From assembly GCF_050947335.1 (NCBI RefSeq), contig NC_134988.1:3348001-3412000 (forward strand): 64,000 bases of DNA, in the 5' to 3' direction. The stretch comes from Megachile rotundata (Eukaryota; Arthropoda; Insecta; Hymenoptera; Megachilidae). The notes under the pieces were generated by a model. The model ran no database searches. It was not told where the DNA came from and saw only the letters and a list, made by a program, of their open reading frames with translations. The stretch's first letter is position 1; each line of letters opens with the position of its first letter. The translations under genes were made by a program, and so were the position numbers. Below, one piece after another: positions 43,980-54,440 of this stretch.

Positions 43980-44918
43980 TTAGATTAATCTTAAACCTTT
44001 TCTATTGTTTAGAAACTTTGTCTTGTCTAGACTCTTTGTGAAGATGTCTGCTAAATTACATTTGGAGTCAACTTTCACAATATCTATTTCGCCCTTTTCG
44101 TAGTTTTCATTTATATAATGATATTGCACTTCGATGTGCTTTGAGTTTGGAGTGAAATTTCCGAATTTTGCGATCGCGATTGCTCCAGAATTATCTTCGC
44201 AAATAGTTGTTGGTTCATGTAAATCTATATCGAAAGATTCTCTTAACAAATTTCTAATAAACAATATTTCAGAGACTGCCTCTGATAAAGCTACATATTC
44301 TGCAAAAGTTGAACATTTTGTTACCGCACCTTGTTTGTGGGTTTTCCAAAAAATTACATTACCATACAACCTAATTACGTATCCACTTGTGGATTTTCTA
44401 TCTACATTATCGCCCGCGAAATCGGAATCTACCATACAATCTAGTGTTTCGCTGTTTACATTATCACAATATGTTAGTTTCAAGTCTTTAGTTTTGTACA
44501 AATATTTCAAGACTCGCATCGCATACTTATAGTGAGTTTGATCGTAGCAACTCTGATATCGACTTAAATAATTGACGCTGTACGATATATCTGGCCTTGT
44601 GCCTGAGCTTATATATAATAGTTCTCCTATCAAGTTTCTGTACTTTATTTGTTCGTCTATTTGACTAGCTTGATCTAATTTTAAATTAGTCTCCATTGGA
44701 GGGTCATATAGTTTGGCATTCTCCAGATTATATTTCGCAGCCAAAGATTCAATATATTTAGTTTGACTTAAGGTCATTTTGTGTCTATCATTACTGTAAT
44801 CTATATCAATGCCTATATATTGGCTAATTTTGCCCATGTCCTTCATTGCAAACCTTTCCATTAAACTAGCCTTGACTTGATTTATTTTGATTTTATCTTT
44901 ACAACAAATTAAGATATC
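43980..44918 (-). pseudogene. Copia pol, C-terminal part (end of reverse transcriptase and RNase H)
   Basis: On the minus strand the frame runs from about 44918 (just after the place of the YxDD motif: LICCKDKIKINQVK) to a stop at 43980-43982. It shows FAMKDMGKISQYIGIDI, GELLYISSGTRPDISYSVNYLSR, and the RNase H region with DSDFAGDNVDRKSTSGYV, NSKHIEVQYHYI and ADIFTKSLDK. These are the standard Copia pol 3' blocks and have no stop or frameshift. Gag, protease, integrase and most of the reverse transcriptase are missing, so the copy must have used proteins made by another element. The join to the viral sequence is at about 44915-44921. Confidence 0.9.
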
Positions 44919-44920
44919 TA

Positions 44921-46527
44921 ATCAGAGCCTTGCCACCAAGTTACAGTTACATTGGAGATTTTATAGATGTTGAGGAGAGTAAAATTGTTCTACCTGATGG
45001 GTTGACATGTAACTATGATACTGAGAATTGTTTCTCTACAACAAAAGGCTTTGTTTTCTGGGAGAACTTGTTTAAAAACCCTTATTGTGAAGGAAACAAG
45101 GAATATATGGTGATTTTTGAAGGTCAGGCTACTAAAATTACTGAGTACTTCGAAAATATGGAAAGTGTATCTTACATTGTGGCGTCGATTTAGCGGCCGC
45201 CACGTCCCTGTCTAATTTATTATATTTAGTCTAGTCTTAAGATTTTCGGTGTGAATGAGATGCGATAGCGAGTTGTTTGCCTGAGTCCGAGTGAATGCTG
45301 CGGAGCGTTTGCGAGAGGATGTTTGGATCATCGGGTCGAGTGTCGCGTTGGGTGTCCGAGTTCGAGGAATGCCTGTGAAATACGCGTGTATCGTTGAATG
45401 ATTGGTTTAGAGTGAGAGCGATTCGGTTTGAACGAGGAAAGAATGATTCCGAGTGAGAATGCATCAGGGTGTGTGGGGGTGAGTGTCGTAAGCATGAAAG
45501 TTAATTAGTTCATCGCTGCTTGTCAAGGAGTAAGGTCGTGGACCTGCCACCGAATAAACGGAAGGCCAAAGGCGGAAAATAGTTATTATTTTTCCCTGCC
45601 GCGTCCTCATCCCATAACATAATTCACTACTCAAACTACGACTTCCAGTTAGCACTAACCGGAAAAACAACCAGGTTATGCAACCAACTAGTTCATTTAT
45701 CAGAACATCCTAAATTATCTATTGCAGAATATGATAATGGCTTTCTTTTAAAATACAACAAATCATTAGTAGTGAGCAATATAGATCTTTTGACTTATAC
45801 AAATTCTAAATTATTATATGTGGTAAAAAATATGAAGATACAGATTAACCAATTCTATGAGTCAATCTCTCATGATCGGTGTCTCACGGAACAAAGATTA
45901 GCGAGAACAATGTTATCCGTTGCAAGATTAAATCCACTAGAATTTGTGTATAACTATATGGGTGGCCCTGGTTATTCTGCAATCACGAGGGGGGAAGTTC
46001 TCTATATTATAAAATGCAACCCAGTATCGGTAAATATAACAAAAGTACCCGGAGATAAATGTTAGAACGAATTACCCGTCTCTCATAAGGGACAAATTAA
46101 ATTCCTAAATCCGACACACAAGATCCTGACAACAACAGCAACTGAAATTGAATGTTCTCCGATATTTCCCCCAAAATTCCACATCAATCAATACTGGTTT
46201 AGTCTCTTCAAAGAAAACTTTGTGAGAGACACCCAACCAGATATACTAGAGTTAAACCCCACAACAACTTGGAAATTCACTGACATTAAAGATCTGTCAG
46301 AAGTCGGAATATATTCACCAGTTGAAATCGAAACCATCTCAAAGATTATCCTGGAACCTTTCAAAGATAGATCTACGTCCATAAACTTTAATAAATTGAT
46401 TCAAGGGGAAAGTCAAACGCCTTCAGGGATAAATATGTTCAATGCATTTACAGAGAATGACCTAGAGAAACTTGGCGAGAAGACTTTCAAAAGGACCATG
46501 TCCAAGTTTTACGGTTTTATTACCGAA
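44921..46527 (+). pseudogene. Endogenous viral glycoprotein, chuvirus-like, broken
   Basis: The plus-strand coding parts are 44921-45177 and 45615-46527, separated by an LTR-like insertion. The first part has the Cys-rich pattern of a viral ectodomain (CNYDTENC...W...YC). The second has MGGPGYSAITRGEVLYI with nearby Cys residues, a block conserved in glycoproteins of chuvirus-like arthropod viruses. A TAG at 46064-46066 replaces a Tyr-type codon; after it the same frame stays open to the tRNA-like junction. No signal peptide is seen, so the N-terminus is cut off. Such glycoproteins mediate cell entry; this copy is broken by a stop and an insertion. Glycoprotein sequences of this kind are known as endogenous elements in ant genomes. 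The family call is from motif memory and needs a search. Confidence 0.7.
45178..45614 (+). mobile_element. LTR-like insertion in the viral segment
   Basis: This 437-bp sequence starts TGTGGCGTCG and ends ATCCCA. It has TTACAT (45172-45177) and TAACAT (45615-45620) on its sides, a 6-bp duplication with one mismatch, and an AATAAA at about 45553. The reading frames of the two viral parts are compatible when it and one target copy are ignored. It is a solo LTR of an unidentified element. Confidence 0.6.
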
Positions 46528-46562
46528 AGAGGTCCGTGGATCGTAACCACGCTCTGCTACCA
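46528..46562 (+). promoter_or_regulatory. Primer-binding site: 3' part of initiator tRNA-Met
   Basis: The 35 bases before the right LTR read like the 3' end of a tRNA: AGGTC (variable loop), T-arm CGTGG/CCACG around a 7-base loop ATCGTAA (46535-46551), acceptor strand CTCTGCT and ACCA. This matches initiator tRNA-Met as I recall it. Seen from the element strand it is a primer-binding site of about 33-35 bases, twice the usual length. The viral segment joins directly to it. Confidence 0.75.
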
Positions 46563-46807
46563 TGTTGGATTGTGTGAATCAATAAACATTTTTACTTATT
46601 AATAAAGAATATATTTAAATGTATAAGCCATAGTCGGTAAGGCGTCAGTTGAGCTCGGAGTAATACAGACAGGAAAAGACAAAAGAATGTGCTTAGAATA
46701 TATAGGTACGAGCTTGTCTCGTTGCACGAAATCAAGTATAACCAGTAGATGGCGCGACGAGTACCATTTTGGAAATCACGAATATGATAAATTCACATAT
46801 TACAACA
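46563..46807 (-). repeat. Copia LTR (5' LTR in element orientation)
   Basis: 245 bp; same sequence as 43576-43820 by eye. It is followed by the second copy of GAGGG. Confidence 0.95.
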
Positions 46808-47271
46808 GAGGGCATACAGACTTCCCCCACCCCCGGAGCGATCGCTGTATCCCGGGCTAGCGTGTCCAAGTGCTCGCGCCGCGACGCGTTATCACCCCGT
46901 GTATGCTGCGTGGGGGGAAGACCTCGCGCCACCGACTCCCAGCGCGTATGCGGATTCGCAGTTAAATCATCCTGAATATCGTGAGACTCCGTTCCGAAAC
47001 CAGAGCCGACGCGCAGAACAAAATAGGGCCCGTATGCTAAAAAGAACCGGAGAGGGTACCGAAAGGGAGATCCCAGGGCCGTCGCGTAACGCCGCGCAGG
47101 AAATAAATACCGGAGATAATAACGCGAACGCTTCACTCAATAATGTCGCGAAGGGAGAAATCGGAAAATGTTGGAATTGTGATAAAACGGGACATCGCGC
47201 AGCCAACTGCACATATCCACAACGACGCTATTGTTATCGATGCGGGAAAAAAAACGAGACGGTAGAAACGT

Positions 47272-50200
47272 GTGATAGGGGCGACTCCACCTGAGAACAT
47301 CCATCGCGCCCCGACTTCCGCGTTTGAGCCCTCAGAATACTTTTATAATGCTTTCGCGCATATTAACACGAATTTACTGTATTATGTCGAACTACAAATC
47401 CAACAACATCCCCTTCGCGCGTTAGTGGATTCGGGCTCGAGTCGAACCTTTCTGAGAAATACCACGATATTGGAAATCAACCTCCCAAATCGAACGTCGC
47501 GAATATGCCGAATCATGACCGCCACGGGTCAGGTGGAGGAGACGAACACGAGTATTATCGCGCCAATTACGTTAAAAGACCAAGTTCGCACCCTCGAAAT
47601 ATATCTTTTGAACGATCTGGCCGTTCTATGTATCGTCGGGATGGATTTCTTATACTCATTTGCAATCGTCGTTGATTTTTCCCGCGCCACGTGGTGTTTT
47701 TCCTCCAAGCCTGAGGTCGAATTTTCCTTCGAAATAGAGACTAAAGTGCGACGTGCCGTTGCGGACCCATCATGTTTAGGAATACTCGAAATACTCCCGA
47801 ACAAAGAAAGGAATTAGATCAATTTTTAAAGACCGAATTGCCCCCACCCCCTCTCCGACCATCGTGTACCACCCTAACGGAACATAGAATCGTTTTACCA
47901 GTAGTACAACAAGCTATTTACGCGCAGGTAGATAAAATGTTAGAAGATGGAATTATCGAACCGTCGCACAGTGAATGGTCCAGTCCTATCGTAATGGTCA
48001 AGAAATGGACGGGGAAATATCGGTTTTGTTTAGATTTCTGGAAAGTAAATGAAGTTTCGGAAAAAGATACGTATCCCCTACCGAATATGACTGGAATATT
48101 AGATAAATTACGAGCCACGCACTATTTGTCCACTCTAGATTTCAGCCAAGCATATTTTCAGATCCCATTAGAAAAAGATAGTAGAGAAATCACTGCTTTT
48201 ACAGTACCGGGCAAGGGACTCTTTCATTTCGTTCGTATGCCGTACGGTTTAACGGGAGCCCCCGCCACCTTTCAGCGCTTATTAGATAAATTGATCGGTC
48301 CGGAAATGGAACCCCACGCGTTCGCTTATTTAGACGATATTATTATAGTCACGAAAACGTTTGAGAAACACTTATCTCCTGGTTAAGAATAGTACTCAGA
48401 AAAATTACAACCGCTGGTTTAACCATTAATCCTGACAAATGCGAATTTTGCCGTGCCAAAGTGCGTTGTCTAGGTTTTATCGTCGGTAAAGAAGGTCTCC
48501 GAGTAGACCCCGAAAAGATAGCGCCGGTATTGGAATACCCCGTTCCGAAAAATCTCAAACAGTTACGGAGATTTCTAGGAATGGGCTCGTGGTATCGCCG
48601 TTTTGTTCCGCACTTCGCCACCATAACGGAACCCCTAACGCAGTTATTACGTAAAGACGTGCCCTGGAAATGGGGAGAGGCACAGCAAAAAGCATTCGAT
48701 TCTGTCCGTTCGTATTTAACCACCGCGCCCATACTATCTTGCCCGAATTTTTCAAAACCGTTCTCGTTAGCCACAGACGCGAGTACCGTAGGGATTGGCG
48801 CGGTTCTAACACAAGAATTAGAGGAAAAGGAACATGTTATAGCATACGCGAGCCGTTCACTTTCGAATGCCAGGAAGAAATATAGTACCACCGAATTAGA
48901 ATGCCTCGCCATCGTATGGTCAATCGAAAAATTCCGTCATTATCTGGAAGGATATCGTTTCACAGTTATCACTGACCATAATAGCCTCCGGTGGATAAGG
49001 TCATTAAAAAATCCGAATGGTCGATTAACTCGCTGGACCTTGTCACTCCTGGAATACGACTTTCAAATAGTATATCGCCAGGGCGCATTGCATCGCGTAC
49101 CCGACGCCCTGTCTAGAATTTATGAGGATTCGGGGGAGGAAACCGAGACTCTTAACACCGTTATCGAAACCCCAGAATGGTATTCGCGAAAATATACCGA
49201 GATCGAGAAATACCCATCCCGCTTCCCGGATTGGAAAATTTTGGGCAATCAGTTATACGTAAAGAAGCCTAATACCAATATTTCGGATATAACGGAAGAC
49301 CTTAACGAATGGAAATTAGTCGTGCCGAGAGAACAAGCTACAATTTATCAAGAGGCACATGACCAGCCTCAAGCAGAACATTTAGGGATCGAAAAAACTT
49401 ACGATCGCGTAGCCATACAGTATTATTGGCCCGGCATGTATAAAGATATCGCGGAATATGTACGACGCTGTGCTGTTTGCCAGCGCGCGAAAGTAGAACA
49501 GCTGGCGCCTTCAGGGTTGATGGGATACCGTGTCGCGGAAGAGCCGTGGGATATTGTCGCCGCGGATATTACGGGACCGCTCCCGCGAAGTCGATCAGGT
49601 TTTACGTACTTACTGGAAGTCCAAGATTTATTCGCAAAATAGGTAGAATGCTGCCCGTTGCGGAAAGCAACGGGGAAAAAAGTGAAAGAAGCAATAAAAA
49701 ATCTAATTTTGTGTCGATGGGGAACGCCGCGAGTATTAGTCACGGATAACGGGATGGAATTTAAAAACCGGGAAATCACCGCCCTCGCGAAACATTTCGG
49801 TATTCTCCACTCGACCACTCCACCGTACCATCCGCAATCGAACCCGGTCGAGAGAGAAAATAGAATATTAAAAACAATGATAGTTTCATACATAGAAAAA
49901 GATCATCGCGACTGGGATCTTCACTTATCCGATTTCCGGTTTGCGTACAATACCGCGCATCACACTTCGACGAAATTTTCCCCCGCTTTTCTAAATTTTG
50001 GTCGAGAACCCAAACCGGTTAATTGTTATCGCGAAGTAGTTGCAAAGAATCAGGAAATAGTCCCGGCAACAACCGATAACTGGGAAAAGCGATTACAACA
50101 ATTGAAATTAATTCAGGATTGGATAATAAGAAACCTCGATGAAGCAGTATGTAAGCAGGCATCTCGCTATAATTTAAGGCGTAGGGATGAACAGTATCAA

Positions 50201-50398
50201 GTAGGGGACCTAGTATTACGTCGAAATCATACATTATCGTCAGCGGAAAAGAATATAGCCGCTAAGTTAATGCCAAAATTCCTAGGCCCGTATCGAATAA
50301 TTCGGAAAATCTCACCGTTAGCTTATGAGATACAGGGAGCAACGGATCGCCAACCGGTTAAAACACATATTGAGGATTTAAAGAGATTTAATGCATGA
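47272..50398 (+). pseudogene. gypsy pol: protease, reverse transcriptase, RNase H, integrase
   Basis: The protease frame (47272-47817) has ALVDSGSSRTF, the Asp protease site. The reverse transcriptase follows in a shifted frame (47772-48386) with FSQAYFQIPLEKDS and AYLDDIIIV (YxDD). After another shift (about 48386-48461) there are the thumb, TDASTVGIGAVLTQ (RNase H), ITDHNSLRWIRSL, the HHCC zinc site (H...CAVCQRAKV) and the integrase core: AADITGPLP with Asp, a TAG at 49640-49642, VTDNGMEF with Asp and SNPVERENR with Glu. A GPY/F-type KFLGPYRIIRKI is near the C-terminus. The stop and two frameshifts are the only clear damage in about 3.1 kb. The domain order PR-RT-RH-INT defines Ty3/gypsy. 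Confidence 0.93.
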
Positions 50399-50516
50399 CA
50401 TACTAACGTTTCAGCACTATCGTACCGTTGACCCAACAACACTACCGCGGCAACGAGCAGCCGAAAACAAGACCAAGCAGATACCGCAGAAAAAAAAGAA
50501 CAAGAAAAACCGCACA

Positions 50517-51178
50517 ATGGACAGCAGAGGACCACCAAATCCTTGGGACCACTTGCGACCCTATCACCGCACGATCAATTACATCGTGCATAACGAGCCA
50601 TGCCTCTGGGCGGTCCTATGTCAGGCCATGGACGAGTCGCGGGTGTATTACCAAGCAACAATGGATACCGAAAACTCAGGATACCGCCACACCAGAATAT
50701 TGGGGTGCAGGCCCCGCAATCTTCCGCTGTACCGACCACAACCCGGGCGGTACAGACCCAGATTTGGGGACCGCCCCAGTCAAAGGGAACTCAAACCCCA
50801 CCAACTCCATCGACGGTCGACCGCGCCACCCAAACGGGGGAGGAGGAACGGGTGCTCACCCCCAGGGCGCGTCCGGCGGGACAACCCGGAGCAGCCACCG
50901 CAGCGGCAATACCGGCCACAAGCACCAGAAAAACAGCGTCCAGCAGCCAGGGGACACCCCCACTTGATTGCTGGAATTGCTGCGGCTACGGCCACCGCTA
51001 CTCCACCTGCCCCAAGCCCCGAACTCGCCACTATTGCTATCGGTGCGGGAGACAGGGCGTGTCACTGGCGACATACCCTAGGTGCGCCCCGGAATGGTGC
51101 GAAGAGATGGCAGCCCTACCGTCGAGACGTATCCCGCCAGAAGAAGCCCAAGGACCACACAAGAGGGCTCGGGAATAG
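50517..51178 (+). pseudogene. Third ORF of the gypsy element with zinc knuckles
   Basis: Starting at the ATG at 50517 (MDSRGPPNPWDHL), about 120 bases after the pol stop, the coding sequence moves to another frame at about 50690-50710. It then runs to 51178, with a Pro/Thr/Gln-rich middle (TQTPPTPSTVDRATQTG) and two knuckle-like motifs: CWNCCGYGHRYSTC (about 50969-51010) and CYRCGRQGV...C. Most gypsy elements have an env gene or nothing here, so a nucleocapsid-like ORF3 is unusual. It could be a duplicated gag end or an RNA-binding accessory protein. The single frameshift is either decay or, less likely, programmed. Confidence 0.7.
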
Positions 51179-52177
51179 AGACAAAATTACCGCGCTCGTT
51201 GCCGCAATCCCGCGTTGCTAAAATCACCACCTTAAGTTTTTCGCGGCAGGGACAAAATTGTGCTCCGTGGCGGCACCGGCAAATGTTTTTTCTCTTCATT
51301 TGCTTCCTTTTTGCATACATTTTTGCGTACCTTTTTTATCGTACATTTTTTATTTTTTATTACTGTGTTCACATAATCATATCTTTTAGTTTTTCTTACT
51401 TCTCCGTTTCGTATCGTATTTTCGTTTGTTTTCTTTTGCATTCTTTCATACATTTTTATGTTTTGTTACGATTTTCACATAATTATATCTTTAGTTTTCC
51501 TTTTTTTTCTCTTTTTTCCGTTTCGTATTATATACCTTTAACATAGGAATACTACAAATTATATACAAAAAAAAAAAAAAAAATAAACTTAATACATATG
51601 ATATATTACACAGAATTGCAGATCCTTCAGTACCACGGTACTGCTAAAACCCACACCCATACACTTTTATTTTATCAATTAAAACGACCAGCGATCCGTA
51701 CTCCCGAGTAGTAGACGATTGTAGCGTACATAGGAAAATCGGAAGGGTGAGAAGTTAGAGCAGAGAAGGAACGGAGAAGTAGAAAGCGCACAAACCCGGT
51801 AAGTGATGTACCAATGTTAATACTAAAATGAGAGTATATAGTAGTTCGAACACCCTTTATATGTATTGTTTTGTGAAGTTATCACTATTGCACTTTCGTT
51901 CTCTCCCGAGAGGGGTTATCGAGTTGTCCCACTGACTGGCGCAGAGGTCTTGGTCGGAAGCATTTACATTTTTTTTCTTTCATCCGACCGTTCCGGTCTT
52001 CCGTAAGGGGAAGTTTTAACTTTCTTAGTTTCTTAAAAAAGCCCAATGTTTCCAAAAGTTCTAAATATTTTATTTAGATTGAAAACTTTACGCCTGTAAA
52101 AGTATAAAAGCAGTATTGGCCATAAAAGCCTACGTTCCCTACGGGCCGGCGTTGATTATAACCGTGTCACGCTCATA
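51179..52177. other. Non-coding sequence after the gypsy element
   Basis: T-rich to about 51545, then an A-run at 51567-51583. From 51600 on it could contain the 3' LTR, but I found no match to the sequence before gag. No gene is visible. Confidence 0.35.
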
Positions 52178-52750
52178 CCTGCGACGCTTACAATAATTAT
52201 TCAGAAATCAATTAACGGCATATGAAGAGGTATAAAACGTCTAAAATATTGCAAAAGATTATAAAAATAATGATATTTTCAATAAAAATGCTGATTGCCC
52301 CTCTTCACAGGAGGTGATGTTAAATTATATATCTAATAAACATTGCAACAAACAACAAATTCCAAAAACACGTATCCTCTATTTTTGTCCATAGTTTACG
52401 TACACGAAGTTGCAAAAAAATAGATCAACATTTAGTGCAAAAATTTAAAAAAAATTATAAATTTTCAAAATATTATTTAAACAAATAAAGTTTCTTGAAA
52501 TTTTTTCACGCACAAAAATTTCCTATCTAAAGACGAACAATTTACAAAAAAAAGAATTCAATTATCTTCTTTAGTTCCGGAGATATTCCCAAAAACATGG
52601 TTTTAACCCCCAACTTCGAGGGCTATTTTCACCCCTTCAATGTGAACGATTGCCGATAAAAAAAAATACGTGTCAAATATTTTTTTGAGAACTATCTTTC
52701 ACATAAGTTTCATTAAAATCGGTGTGTCGCGGTTCGATATGTTTCCTTGT
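52178..52750 (-). repeat. Second one-armed copy of the long-TIR repeat family
   Basis: It is nearly identical to 22741-23314 in the same orientation, ending TTTCCTTGT. The right end is joined to a different LTR-like sequence. Confidence 0.85.
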
Positions 52751-54010
52751 TAGTTTCATTTTATTTTTCCCTATTCGAACTTAGTTTATTTCGTTATTTC
52801 CATATTCGGACTTAGTCTTATTTTATTATTCGAGTGTTCGGACTTAGTCACATTTCCTCTTTTTCTTCGATTCCGACTTAGTTTAATGTTACGTACGCCA
52901 ATGATTTTTTACTCCTCGAAGATGAATATTCAGGAATAGCCTAAGACCACCGCGAAGCGAGAGTCTAGTCTTGCCTAGGTTTTCCAGTTACCAGGGTTTC
53001 CTTATTAGGCTTCGCTCGAGAACATCTAACGTCTTCGGACCAACGCGATGAAAATTCGTTAGACGAAAACGTCGCGTTGATTCGTTCCCACCGTCTCCAC
53101 CACTACTCGTTTTCTACCCATTTTTGAGTATAAAAAGGGTTGTCGAGAAGACGCCTCGGACCCATTTAATTCGTGAACGTCATCTAATACGGAACCTCTG
53201 TCCGTGAACCCAGTTAATTCTCGAACGTGGACTAACGAGGAACCTCTGTCAGAGTTTTAGTTAGAGTCTTTCACGTTGAATTAAAACTAAGTCACTTTTG
53301 AGCAAGATCGGATTAGAGTCCCCTTCGAGCAACATTGATAACCATACAGTACGTATAGTTTACTGTTAGGCATTTTTTCTAAAGTATTTTCGGGTCCCCG
53401 TTTCGCTTGTTTTTCGTTAAAACTAGGCAGGATTAGATTCTCGCTTTGTCGGAGTCGAAACATTTTAAACTCAAGTAAAATCAAGTCAAGAACATTTCTT
53501 GTAAAAATCACCTTAACCGACAAATACACATAATCATTTGTAATTCTGGTTTTGGGAACAGAATATATTTTCAACTATTATTTGTAAACTTAATCTTTGC
53601 CTTTGTCAATTATAACCAAAGTCCTAATAAACCCACCAGTCGGTATATCTTAGCCGCTCGAGGTATACTGGCATATCTTTGTTACGAGCACAACTACTAA
53701 CATTTCCTGTGACACCCGGCGTTAGCCATACGTCGGCTAGTTCACATATCATTTTCCTGGGGCACCTGGCGTTAGCCATACGTCGGTACATCCCCGCGTC
53801 TTGACCAATCCTGTGACCCCCGGCGTTAGCCATACGTCGGCTAGTTCACGATAACCAACCTCCTGGGACACCCGGCGTTAGCCATACATCGGCTCATCCC
53901 CGCGTCTATTTTCCTTTGGCTCTCAGGTTAAGTAACAAACCTGAGTTAGCCTAATAACACTACCTTGACCAAAATACAGCCCCCAGCCACGCGGCTGTGA
54001 CCCCTCCGGC
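52751..54010 (+). mobile_element. LTR-like sequence with TATA box and tandem repeats
   Basis: It starts with degenerate repeats of a (T/C)GGACTTAGT motif (52780-52890), has TATAAAAAG at 53129-53137, an AATAAA at about 53627 and a tandem array at 53700-53920, and ends near CTCGTAACA. The order promoter, poly(A) signal, CA end is that of an LTR. No target duplication is seen. A related sequence with the same ACTTAG motif is at 62813-63335. Confidence 0.5.
53700..53920 (+). repeat. 50-54-bp tandem repeat, four units
   Basis: GGCGTTAGCCATACGTCGG begins at 53718, 53768, 53822 and 53874 (last unit with one change). Units alternate between two kinds of spacer (CTAGTTCA and CATCCCCGCGTC). Confidence 0.9.
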
Positions 54011-54060
54011 TCGTAACATTAATTTCGAGTTCCTCGTTTTACACTTACAAGTAAACCTAC

Positions 54061-54440
54061 CCAAGTGTCACTCTCCGATTTTGATGAAATTTGGATATGT
54101 TATAGTACATTGAAAATTAGGGGACACGTATTTTTTTTTATCTGCGGTAAAACATATTTAGGGTATGAAACAACCCCCCAAAGTGTGAGGGTAAAATGGA
54201 AAAATTGTGATATTTTCGAGATCAGTGAAGCAATCTTGATGATTTTTGGTATGAAAGTATCTTTCGATAGAAGACAAAAATTGGCCTAGGTATGTTAGAA
54301 GGGGAGTGAAAATTAGGGGGTGAAATACCCTAAAGCGATCAATTTTTTGCTGCAAAAAAATCAGTTTTGATCTGATCGAAATAAAATCTATTAAAACTTG
54401 AAGAGGAAAGTTAATTAGGGAACACGTATTTTTTTTCATT
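54061..54440 (+). repeat. Diverged copy of the long-TIR repeat family
   Basis: GTGTCACTCTCCGATTTTGATG and GGGGACACGTATTTTTTTT follow the order of the arms at 58198 and 61722, but with much divergence. Confidence 0.5.

Larger units (their letters stand above)
43576..46807 (-). mobile_element. Copia-type element carrying a viral glycoprotein segment
   Basis: Two 245-bp LTRs that look identical (43576-43820 and 46563-46807) start TGTTGGATTG and end TTACAACA. GAGGG stands at 43571-43575 and 46808-46812, the 5-bp duplication made by Copia integrase. On the minus strand the polypurine tract TTCAGGAGGCG lies next to the left LTR and a tRNA-like primer-binding site lies next to the right LTR. The interior is only 2.7 kb: the 3' end of Copia pol (minus) and, in place of gag and the rest of pol, a viral glycoprotein segment on the plus strand. 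Identical LTRs mean that the chimera inserted recently. Confidence 0.92.
42381..47294 (+). pseudogene. gypsy gag, two stops, split by the Copia
   Basis: The ATG at 42381 starts a protein with a SAP-like segment (LTVEELIEQLAIRGLSAKG, residues about 13-31). A proline run coded by 30 C (42692-42721) and a stop at 42864-42866 follow. In the same frame there is the capsid-like Retrotrans_gag region (GEAPEMFLMQIEECHAYA, WTTWEEFKNAYRSRF), a stop at 43398-43400 and the Copia. Beyond the Copia the frame continues to the nucleocapsid CWNCDKTGHRAANC (about 47170-47211) and a second knuckle without its His (CYRCGKKNETVETC). It ends at 47294 and overlaps the next frame by about 20 bp, as for a gag-pol frameshift. 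Gag would form the particle shell and bind RNA. Confidence 0.85.
42381..51178 (+). mobile_element. Ty3/gypsy retrotransposon, split by a Copia
   Basis: The order is gag, protease, reverse transcriptase, RNase H, integrase and a third zinc-knuckle ORF. A Copia (43576-46807) sits in gag with GAGGG on both sides. The gag frame is continuous across it, as the insert plus duplication is 3237 bp, a multiple of three. The element has several stops and frameshifts and is older than the Copia. Confidence 0.88.

Noticed and set aside
44134..44532. 132-codon plus-strand frame within the Copia
   Set aside because: It lies opposite the well-supported RNase H region of Copia pol and is a shadow.
45193..45200. 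GCGGCCGC as a cloning-site or vector trace
   Set aside because: The same octamer also occurs at 28401 in a hairpin of the hAT, and no vector-like sequence is around either. It is chance or natural repeat sequence.
46528..46562. A tRNA gene
   Set aside because: Only the 3' part (variable loop, T-arm, acceptor strand) plus an encoded CCA is present. Nuclear tRNA genes of animals do not encode CCA, and the D-arm and anticodon arm are missing. It is a primer-binding site.
51082..51546. 154-codon frame with Phe/Tyr-rich, membrane-like tail after the gypsy ORF3
   Set aside because: The hydrophobic end comes from T-rich low-complexity DNA. I considered an env-like protein but there is no signal peptide, Cys pattern or cleavage site.
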